Below the pieces are notes generated by a model that was given only the letters and a program-made list of their open reading frames with translations, searched no databases and was not told the origin of the DNA. This document shows, piece after piece, positions 9,225 through 15,253 of a stretch of 15,253 nt of DNA. The stretch is from Candidatus Microgenomates bacterium (GTDB taxonomy: Bacteria > Patescibacteriota > Microgenomatia > 2-02-FULL-39-11): assembly GCA_022866885.1 (NCBI GenBank), contig JALHWS010000137.1:1-15253 (forward strand), in the 5' to 3' direction. Every line of letters begins with the position of its first letter. Position 1 is the stretch's first letter. The translations under genes were made by a program, and so were the position numbers.

Positions 9225-12200
9225 TTATCTATAAAAATCTTTCAGAAATTCATTCCCTAATTCCGGTCCTTTAAGTTTATACGAATAAGACACATTTACC
9301 ATACCCCCGGGTCTTAAAAACGGTTCCTTATATAAATACTGCTCTGGAGTAGTTCCGATGTCGCCATAACAAAGATATCGAAAACCTTTTTCAACTAACC
9401 TCTTTGCCCTTTCAACCTGCAGAAAGGTCCCGATGTCAGTATATTGATGATCAGTTTTTAAAACTATGCCGGTTGCATGATCAGGCCTGACGCTATGCGG
9501 AGCTCCCAGTTCCACTCCAACTGCCTGCTTGCCGATCATCGCCAGTCCGCCCCAAACATGCGGATCGCCCCAATACATATCCAGAAAACGTCTATCCATA
9601 CCGGTTGACATTGGTGTAGGCTCACTGGCGCCTTGCGCATCCCATGTCTCAAAAAACCTTGTGATGGTTTCTTTCTCAGCATCAGTTCCGGATAAAGGAT
9701 AATATCTCAAGCCCGGATTAGCTCTTTGTGCTCTACGGTATTTCTGTCCAACTTCCGGATTTATCATCGTAGCAATTCCCGGCAAATGACAAACCAGATC
9801 CATTCTCAACACCGGCTCTCCCAGACCATCAATAGGCTCCGGCAATAAATTATATGCTATATACTCTGCGCCCCAAGTTCTTTGTAGCCAACTAACTAAT
9901 TCTTCATCCTTTTGAGTTTGAGAAAACATAATTCTCGCTTGCGGGATTGGCGTCTCTCTTCTTAGAACCAACCTTTGTTGACCAGCGGCTTCAACCAAAA
10001 ATAGTTCACCGCCATTATTGGTGGCAAATGGTATTAATTGTTTGTCACAAGTGAAATTGCCGATCCCTTCGGCTTGTCTTAAAACATCTACTACCTGCGC
10101 TCTTTTCTCCGAAGTAACCGGTTCAGCTTTGATATGAAATGATTTTCTTGCTTCCAAATTACCGGCCGGGGCAACCGGCTGAAATTCATAGGAAGACAAT
10201 TCCTCTTTTGTCTTGGCAATCCAACTTCTGATATATTCTGTTGTTCTTTCCAGAGATTCTCTAAATACACCTTTGGTTATATTATGCGCTAATATGTCTT
10301 CGAGAGTTGATTCTAAAAAATCCAATCTGCTTTCAATTTGCTTCGAACTCCATTCATGGGTCCGTTTGGTGTATTCCCACAGCAGTTTGTAACGCATGAA
10401 TAAATATGTCAACCGTACATCATTTCCTTCAAAACTATTATTAAATAAATCTGTCCGCAGTTGTTGGTCCAATCGCCTCCCTAAATCTTCAACCAAAAAA
10501 GGGTGGTGTTTTTCTCTGTATGAAAGATAGTTAAATCCGGCTTCATCAAGCTTCCCAGTTTGAATATCTATTAGTCTTTTCAGAGCCGGTTCAAGAAGGT
10601 CTGGATCACCAATTCTAGCTGCATCATCTAAAGATCTGGTTAATTTATTGTTAGTATGTTGTTTCCACCACTTAAAATCATTTTCAAGTGTAAAATATAA
10701 CAATGCATACCATTCTTCCGGATGTTTGCGTAATCGTTCTAATACCGGTGTTACCTCATCCGCATATTTTTTTCCATAAAGCTGTCTAACTCCGGGCAAC
10801 TGAGTCCAAGCCGTCTCTGGAGCCTGCATTAAAGCTTCCATCATAACCAGGGGGAAATTACCGGTTGTCAAAACAGCCATTTCAGGGTTACTTAATCCGG
10901 ACCGGTCAAGTCTCTCAAAAACAAATCTGGCAAAAGTATGAAAAAAATACTCCTGATTACTGTACAAAGTATTATCATCTAAATTATCCATCAATGATAA
11001 CGCCTCGTTTAAATCTTGGTGTTGGTATAAAAAATCTACTAAATCCCTGACCGGATCCGGGGTAATAAAACGCAATCCGTCACAAATATAAAACCAGATG
11101 GCGCAGGTTTCTCCCCATCTGCCGGCGGAAAAATTTTCCCAGTCGTCAATCAGAAGCTGCATCGGACCAAAGACCGGTAATCTGCCATTCTCCGGCCAGA
11201 AAAGATTCATATCAAAACGGTGACGGAGGTAATATAACCAACCCTCAAGATGTGTTGGCGATCCAATCATATGGTAAAGTTTGGCATATTTGCGGGTGAA
11301 CCAGAGATGATCCGCTTCATGCCGGAAATGCACCCGCCAACCGGCCACCGTATTAGCATAGCGGAGTGCTGTTAACGTAGTTACATATAAAATATCACTG
11401 ACACTCTGGGCTTTGATCTGTTGACCGGTGCCGGCCGGAACCGTTTCCAGAAACTCATGGAAATGTAAACCAATTGGATATTCCTCCGGATGCATCAAAA
11501 AATCTTCCGCCGCCACCAGTGCCGCTGAAAGATATAACTGGTTACCAACCGGCACATAAATAATTTTTTGTTTGTTCCCCCGCTCTAATTGGAAACAAAG
11601 AGTATCGTGATAAGTTTCCCGGGAAAGAATGGAGACTGTATTGTTTTTGGCCAATTCCTCCCAAAAGGTTTCTTCTGGATTAAATTCATCATCGATGATG
11701 CCGGTTATTTTAGGGAATTTTTTCAGATCAGCCAATTGGCGCAATTCATTTATATCGTATGCCTCTATATGATTTTCTGCCTGCCGGCGTAGATAGTTTA
11801 AATGCCTTTCAAGAAGCAGTTTCAGGTTCAATCTCATATCAGTTTCATTAAAGTTGTATCCTTTGGGTAGCAAGGTGGCGCTGGCGATATAAAGTTCCAG
11901 ATACCGGCAAAATAAGGGCAAGACAAAACGCAGTTGTTCGCTACTTAGTCCTGCCACGGTTTCAGAAAGCCCCAAAGCATCACAAATGCTCACTATATTC
12001 TGGTAAGGCAAACGGGTTTCATAGATTGTGGCTCGTTTTCGGATATCTGCTAATACTTTTATAAAAAACGTCCGGTAGTTTTCCATCTCAAAACCCATTT
12101 GTGCGGAATTAAACCCTTGAGACAGGTCTCTTCCGGACATGGCTTCGGATAAGCTTGCGCAGCAGGCATTAAAAATTGCATTTGATTTTAAATCGGAAAG

Positions 12201-13148
12201 AGGCTCCCACATCACCTCTCCAGTTGTGTTATTAGCAAGATTTATAATCTCTTCTTTTGTGGTCAAAGGATTGGCAAAAAATTTTTCCGCCGCGAGTTTC
12301 ATCGTCTCCGGTTTTAGATATTCAATTGTCAGAGGGTCTAAATCTAGCACTGTCTCCACCACTGCGCGTTGCCACCAAAAATGAGAGATTGGCAGATGTT
12401 CACCGGCTTTGGCTTGGTCAGCCAATTGACGAACCTCGTTTGAAGGATCAGTTTTAGCCCAATATTGCAGTAGTACATCTTGAGGAATTGCCTCCACTGG
12501 ATTTTCCAAACAATGCCTGATAAAACTGTCGATCGACTGATACGGAATCGTTTCAAATTGGTGGGAAAACCATTTCCTGCCTTCGTAGAATAAACCATCA
12601 AAACCGTTTTTTAATCTACCCAGCCTGTCAAGAGAAACGACGATGCATCCGTCAGTGCCAATGTGTTCAGAGTCAGAAAAATGACGGAACAATTTTCTAC
12701 TCTGGTGATTCCCTGGATGGATTCGAGCTTGTACTTTTGTGATACCGCAGCGGTCTGCGATATGCAAAGCGGCCAAGACCGCCTGCATGGCTGTTCCCCG
12801 TCCTTGCTCGTCATGATCCAAAACAATTCCGATTTCAGCCTGGGCTTGGTTAGATACACTGGGCTTTAATCCTACATGGCCAACCACCTGACAAGCGCCA
12901 TCTCTTGCGTCTCTTTTTATAGCAAAATATAGACCTCTATTTCTTACTTCATTTACCCAACCTCGTACCTCATCAGGGTTAGCAGGATTAAAAGTTAAAT
13001 GCAGGTACTTGTTAATATAAGGATCAGTCAAAACTCTGGCAACTTCAGGAGTATCATTCACGGTTAATCCCCTAAGACCAATATCTCCAGGTAAAGCAAC
13101 TCTGGTAAATTGATCGCCATCTTGGACATGAATACGCTCTATAGGCAT
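9225..13148 (-). CDS. giant multidomain protein: GNAT acetyltransferase, unknown helical middle with HEADH, C-terminal FemAB/DUF2156-like domain
   Basis: This is an unrecognised 1307-residue protein. Residues about 20-175 form a RimJ/RimL-like GNAT domain (LRGLTV start, EIGIVLDHDEQGRGTA acetyl-CoA loop at 105-120, IHPGNHQSRKLF at 143-154). Residues about 190-1000 are mainly helical and match no family I know. They contain H610-E-A-D-H614 with a glutamate 21 residues later (E635, in THLEGW), a spacing compatible with an HExxH zinc metallopeptidase but not proof of one. Residues about 1000-1307 resemble GNAT-fold aminoacyl-tRNA-dependent transferases (FemAB, MprF/DUF2156): YRRAQRA (1137-1143), GGLAMIGKQAVGVELG (1200-1215) and RLVEKGFRYLCYGDIG (1250-1265). 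There is no signal peptide or membrane helix, so it is probably cytoplasmic. No Shine-Dalgarno precedes the ATG. It is divergent from the peptide/radical SAM pair with abutting promoters, which suggests a shared pathway. The frame is certain; domain calls at the ends are moderate; function is unknown. Confidence 0.85.
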   Translation of the reverse strand: MPIERIHVQDGDQFTRVALPGDIGLRGLTVNDTPEVARVLTDPYINKYLHLTFNPANPDEVRGWVNEVRNRGLYFAIKRDARDGACQVVGHVGLKPSVSNQAQAEIGIVLDHDEQGRGTAMQAVLAALHIADRCGITKVQARIHPGNHQSRKLFRHFSDSEHIGTDGCIVVSLDRLGRLKNGFDGLFYEGRKWFSHQFETIPYQSIDSFIRHCLENPVEAIPQDVLLQYWAKTDPSNEVRQLADQAKAGEHLPISHFWWQRAVVETVLDLDPLTIEYLKPETMKLAAEKFFANPLTTKEEIINLANNTTGEVMWEPLSDLKSNAIFNACCASLSEAMSGRDLSQGFNSAQMGFEMENYRTFFIKVLADIRKRATIYETRLPYQNIVSICDALGLSETVAGLSSEQLRFVLPLFCRYLELYIASATLLPKGYNFNETDMRLNLKLLLERHLNYLRRQAENHIEAYDINELRQLADLKKFPKITGIIDDEFNPEETFWEELAKNNTVSILSRETYHDTLCFQLERGNKQKIIYVPVGNQLYLSAALVAAEDFLMHPEEYPIGLHFHEFLETVPAGTGQQIKAQSVSDILYVTTLTALRYANTVAGWRVHFRHEADHLWFTRKYAKLYHMIGSPTHLEGWLYYLRHRFDMNLFWPENGRLPVFGPMQLLIDDWENFSAGRWGETCAIWFYICDGLRFITPDPVRDLVDFLYQHQDLNEALSLMDNLDDNTLYSNQEYFFHTFARFVFERLDRSGLSNPEMAVLTTGNFPLVMMEALMQAPETAWTQLPGVRQLYGKKYADEVTPVLERLRKHPEEWYALLYFTLENDFKWWKQHTNNKLTRSLDDAARIGDPDLLEPALKRLIDIQTGKLDEAGFNYLSYREKHHPFLVEDLGRRLDQQLRTDLFNNSFEGNDVRLTYLFMRYKLLWEYTKRTHEWSSKQIESRLDFLESTLEDILAHNITKGVFRESLERTTEYIRSWIAKTKEELSSYEFQPVAPAGNLEARKSFHIKAEPVTSEKRAQVVDVLRQAEGIGNFTCDKQLIPFATNNGGELFLVEAAGQQRLVLRRETPIPQARIMFSQTQKDEELVSWLQRTWGAEYIAYNLLPEPIDGLGEPVLRMDLVCHLPGIATMINPEVGQKYRRAQRANPGLRYYPLSGTDAEKETITRFFETWDAQGASEPTPMSTGMDRRFLDMYWGDPHVWGGLAMIGKQAVGVELGAPHSVRPDHATGIVLKTDHQYTDIGTFLQVERAKRLVEKGFRYLCYGDIGTTPEQYLYKEPFLRPGGMVNVSYSYKLKGPELGNEFLKDFYR

Positions 13149-13178
13149 ATTTTTGTGAGGCAGAAATTAGAGGCAATT

Positions 13179-13207
13179 ATTGTACTATAGGTTTTTGTGG
13201 TATGCAA
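13179..13207 (-). promoter_or_regulatory. promoter of the 1307-residue gene
   Basis: TTGCAT (13207-13202), a 17-bp spacer and TACAAT (13184-13179) give a start near 13172 and a leader of about 24 nt without a Shine-Dalgarno. The -35 box is 3 bp from that of the opposite promoter. Confidence 0.65.
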
Positions 13208-13210
13208 GTA

Positions 13211-13240
13211 TTGACTATCTCAAACATTATATAGTAAGAT
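13211..13240 (+). promoter_or_regulatory. promoter of the peptide/radical SAM operon
   Basis: TTGACT (13211-13216), an 18-bp spacer and TAAGAT (13235-13240) give a start near 13247, followed by a leader of about 40 nt carrying a strong ribosome binding site. Confidence 0.6.
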
Positions 13241-13263
13241 ACAACAATTCAAACTAAAATTAT

Positions 13264-13274
13264 AAAGGAGGTGA
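13264..13274 (+). promoter_or_regulatory. unusually strong Shine-Dalgarno of the peptide gene
   Basis: AAAGGAGGTGA matches the 16S anti-Shine-Dalgarno over about nine bases. It ends 12 nt before the ATG at 13287 (15 nt from GGAGG), a longer gap than usual. No other in-frame start exists because TGA occurs three codons upstream. Confidence 0.7.
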
Positions 13275-13286
13275 AGCTGATATTAT

Positions 13287-13490
13287 ATGCCAATAGCAAA
13301 CTGTGAAGGATATCGACCGCTCGGAGATGGACGATCAACATTGGATTCGTCAAGACTAGATCTAGCTGAACCTGGTATGGGAGATAGACTTTCTCAACCA
13401 TTCCAACCAGTTGTCATTTTTGACCGTCAGCCAGGAGTTGGGCAAGGAGCATTAAAACTACCAAATGACTGCGCATGCGGATTAGTTTAA
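13287..13490 (+). CDS. small peptide, candidate RiPP precursor with C-terminal DCACGLV
   Basis: The 67-residue product matches no family I know. It is hydrophilic, with charged residues spread through a 60-residue N-terminal part (possible leader), and ends in P-N-D-C62-A-C64-G-L-V. A third cysteine is C6. It has no signal peptide or membrane helix. Evidence for a real gene: its own consensus-like promoter, the strongest Shine-Dalgarno in the window, and a 16-nt overlap with a radical SAM/SPASM enzyme carrying a PqqD-like recognition region. That is the usual arrangement of radical-SAM RiPP precursors. The short Cys-bearing tail recalls mycofactocin precursors (MftA ends in a Cys-x-Val-Tyr-type motif), but the sequence is different. 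It could instead be an unrelated small protein or a leader peptide controlling the enzyme. Confidence 0.65.
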   Translation: MPIANCEGYRPLGDGRSTLDSSRLDLAEPGMGDRLSQPFQPVVIFDRQPGVGQGALKLPNDCACGLV

Positions 13491-14866
13491 ACACTGATTT
13501 GGCCGTTTCTTCTGTCCCCCGCTTTTATCCGGAGACTTACACGGACAAAGTGGAGGGTTTTTTATTGGTTTACGCTCCTCTTTCTGAAAAGGGACTGGTG
13601 GTTTTAAATAAGGATGCCGCTTTTTTATACTCTTTGATAGACGGGAAAAGGATGCTTAAGGATATTTGGCAGTCAGCCCAAAAAGAAGTTCCCAAAATCG
13701 GGTTTTCCGTCATTAAACAGACTTTCCAAGATTTTTACGCTTCAGAAATCATCCATTTCGGAAAACCCAAGACCACGCTGGAATTATCAGCCAAAAAAAT
13801 AAAAACTATCAGCGTCTGGCTGCATATCACCAACCAGTGCAATTTGCGCTGTACTTATTGTTATGTCCGGAAAACCGTAGAGAAGATGAGTCCGGCAGTC
13901 GGAAAGAAAGCTATTGATAAGGTATACAGAACTGCCCAAAAACACGCTATTGAAAAAGTTACCCTGAAATTCTCCGGCGGAGAAGCTCTCTTGGAACTGC
14001 CGATGATTCTCACGCTTGTCAAACAGGCTAAGAGTTTAAGCAAGAAATACGGAATTGAAACTGATTTCGTTGTTTTATCCAATGGTATCCTGATTGATGA
14101 AAAAGTGGCCAAAATATTAAAAGGGAATAACCTTCGGGTCGCAGTTTCTCTTGACGGTTTAAAAAAATATCATGACCGGACAAGAATATTTCCTTCTGGT
14201 ATTGACAGTTTCGATCTGGTGATAAAAGGAATAAATAATTTGATGAAGGCTAAAGTTCCTTTTAATGTCTCCATAACTATTTCTGCCAAAAACATTGATG
14301 GCATTCCCGAGTTGACAAGATATTTGCTTGACCGGAATATCCATTTCGCTTTCAATTTTTACCGTGAAAATCCCTTTGTTACTGAAGAGTTGGAAGGCAA
14401 TGATAAAAAGCTGGTTGAGAGGCTGAAAAAAGCTTATCAGTATCTTTATGATAATCCGCCTGAATATCCGGTAATGGACAGTCTTTTAGACCGGGTACAT
14501 TTCAGCAAGCCCCATCTTCATCCCTGCGGCATGGGCCACAGTTATCTGGTTATTAACCATCAGGGAGAGCTATCAAGCTGCCAGATGACTTTGGAGAAAT
14601 CGATCGGCTCCATTGATGATCCTGATCTAATGGAAACAATGATAAAAGGTAATTTTGTCAGACCCATTGGTTTGACCGTTTTAGGCAAAACTCCCTGCCG
14701 GAATTGCCAGTGGAAATATCTTTGCGGTGGCGGCTGTCCCTTACTTACCTATCAGCAAAAAGGGCGGTATGACACCTCTTCACCCTATTGTAGTGTCTAC
14801 AAAGCTCTTATCCCGGAAGTTCTACGGATCGAAGCCAAACGTTTAATCAAATACGGCGTTCGCTAA
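13475..14866 (+). CDS. radical SAM/SPASM peptide maturase with N-terminal PqqD-like (RRE) region
   Basis: The 463-residue enzyme has three parts. Residues about 15-95 (LVVLNKDAAFLYSLIDGKRMLKDI at the core) resemble the PqqD-type RiPP recognition element that grips leader peptides. The radical SAM core follows with C122-x3-C126-x2-C129 for the SAM-binding 4Fe-4S cluster and S167-G-G-E170. The C-terminal SPASM domain has the complete ligand set C351-x12-G364-x4-C369, C408-x2-C411-x5-C417-x3-C421 and C439, enough for two auxiliary clusters. Such enzymes install thioether, C-C or oxidative changes on ribosomal peptides. The ATG at 13475 lies inside the last codons of the peptide gene with no Shine-Dalgarno of its own, so translation is probably coupled. 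The family call is firm. The substrate is inferred from position, and the chemistry is unknown. Confidence 0.93.
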   Translation: MRISLNTDLAVSSVPRFYPETYTDKVEGFLLVYAPLSEKGLVVLNKDAAFLYSLIDGKRMLKDIWQSAQKEVPKIGFSVIKQTFQDFYASEIIHFGKPKTTLELSAKKIKTISVWLHITNQCNLRCTYCYVRKTVEKMSPAVGKKAIDKVYRTAQKHAIEKVTLKFSGGEALLELPMILTLVKQAKSLSKKYGIETDFVVLSNGILIDEKVAKILKGNNLRVAVSLDGLKKYHDRTRIFPSGIDSFDLVIKGINNLMKAKVPFNVSITISAKNIDGIPELTRYLLDRNIHFAFNFYRENPFVTEELEGNDKKLVERLKKAYQYLYDNPPEYPVMDSLLDRVHFSKPHLHPCGMGHSYLVINHQGELSSCQMTLEKSIGSIDDPDLMETMIKGNFVRPIGLTVLGKTPCRNCQWKYLCGGGCPLLTYQQKGRYDTSSPYCSVYKALIPEVLRIEAKRLIKYGVR

Positions 14867-14911
14867 TTTTATCCACCCCACCCGCTCCAAAACCTGCCTT
14901 CCCATAAAACT

Positions 14912-14933
14912 CAAATCAATAATTTGTTTTTTT
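14912..14933 (+). terminator. weak possible intrinsic terminator after the radical SAM gene
   Basis: CAAAT/ATTTG forms a 5-bp AT-rich stem with a 5-nt loop, followed by seven T residues. The stem is too weak to be convincing. Apart from the next promoter, 14867-15017 holds nothing else I can support. Confidence 0.3.
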
Positions 14934-14982
14934 ATCTTTTCTGCAATTTCATTCCTTATAAACTTCCAGAATACTGACTTTC

Positions 14983-15011
14983 TTGACATCTACTGGACAA
15001 AATGGTATCAT
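14983..15011 (+). promoter_or_regulatory. promoter giving a leaderless mRNA for the ATPase gene
   Basis: A consensus TTGACA (14983-14988), a 17-bp spacer and TATCAT (15006-15011) are followed by exactly 6 nt and then the ATG at 15018. There is no Shine-Dalgarno. The geometry is identical to the promoter at 1112-1140. Confidence 0.7.
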
Positions 15012-15017
15012 TTTTGT

Positions 15018-15253
15018 ATGTTTGATGAAATATACAGTACAATTTTTACCGATTGGCAAAATTTTAAGCTTCCGAAAGTCTTACCCAGAGACATAAGAAT
15101 AGATGTTGCTCCGGTAAAACACATACGTAAAGCAACTGTCATCACCGGTTTTAGAAGAACCGGCAAAACCTATATCCTGTATTCTCTCATATCGAAGCTT
15201 CTTCATGATTTATCCAAATCCGACCTTTTATATGTTAATTTTGAAGATGAAAG
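15018..15253 (+). CDS. AAA_14-type ATPase (often with DUF4143), N-terminal fragment cut by the window end
   Basis: 78 residues are visible. The Walker A motif is G44-F-R-R-T-G-K50-T51, in the 'G-x-R-R-x-G-K-T' form typical of the AAA_14 family. It is followed by LLYVNFEDE (70-78), matching the family's 'YxNFEDxR' strand. Complete members are about 380-450 residues with a C-terminal DUF4143 nuclease-like region, and many have been proposed as toxin-antitoxin or defence-related, though their role is not settled. The start is fixed by the promoter 6 nt upstream. There is no evidence that it belongs to the peptide locus: it has its own promoter and a 151-bp gap. Confidence 0.85.
   Translation, partial: MFDEIYSTIFTDWQNFKLPKVLPRDIRIDVAPVKHIRKATVITGFRRTGKTYILYSLISKLLHDLSKSDLLYVNFEDE

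Noticed and set aside
12344..12859. Frames at 12344-12601 and 12611-12859 (minus) and 12139-12457 (plus)
   Set aside because: They are alternative-frame shadows of the continuous 1307-residue gene, which has motifs at both ends.
14843..14989. A 48-codon minus-strand frame (starting MSRKSVFWKF)
   Set aside because: It overlaps the 3' end of the radical SAM gene and the next promoter, has no Shine-Dalgarno and no recognisable family; most likely chance.

Overview
The window looks like part of a Candidate Phyla Radiation (Patescibacteria) genome, possibly a Microgenomates-type lineage. This is an inference from several traits: a compact gene layout, a four-domain S1 protein, an rRNA locus without 16S, a 23S rRNA with a shortened L1 stalk and an enlarged helix 25, and several promoters placed directly against start codons. 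UGA is read as stop (the gdhA frame ends in TGA at the expected point), which argues against the UGA-recoding Gracilibacteria and Absconditabacteria.

Layout. 1-1064 (minus) is a 3'-truncated radA. 1147-1959 (plus) encodes a membrane-anchored, proline-rich protein with a cysteine-rich tail. It converges on rpsA (1962-3062, minus) with a 2-bp gap. An rRNA unit follows on the minus strand, transcribed in the order tRNA-Ala(UGC) (6629-6704), 23S (about 6428-3321), 5S (about 3248-3129). It has its own strong promoter (TTGACA-16-TAAAAT), a long folded leader, a boxA and a long 23S processing stem. No 16S gene lies upstream of the tRNA, and rpsA starts 66 bp after the 5S on the same strand. Upstream on the same strand are a membrane-anchored DsbA-family thiol oxidoreductase (6912-7676) and a glutamate dehydrogenase (7756-9081).

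The most unusual part is 9225-14866. A 1307-residue minus-strand protein has an N-terminal GNAT acetyltransferase domain, a long unrecognised alpha-helical middle with an HEADH motif, and a C-terminal region resembling FemAB/DUF2156-type GNAT-fold aminoacyltransferases. It is divergently transcribed, from back-to-back promoters whose -35 boxes are 3 bp apart, from a 67-residue peptide gene ending in DCACGLV. The peptide gene overlaps by 16 nt a radical SAM/SPASM enzyme that carries an N-terminal PqqD-like (RiPP-recognition) region. I read this as a candidate undescribed RiPP-type peptide modification locus: precursor, maturase, and a large multidomain acyl/aminoacyl-transferase. No transporter is visible in the window.

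The right edge (15018 onward) begins an AAA_14-type ATPase, cut off by the window end. Its promoter would give a leaderless mRNA, as would that of the gene at 1147.
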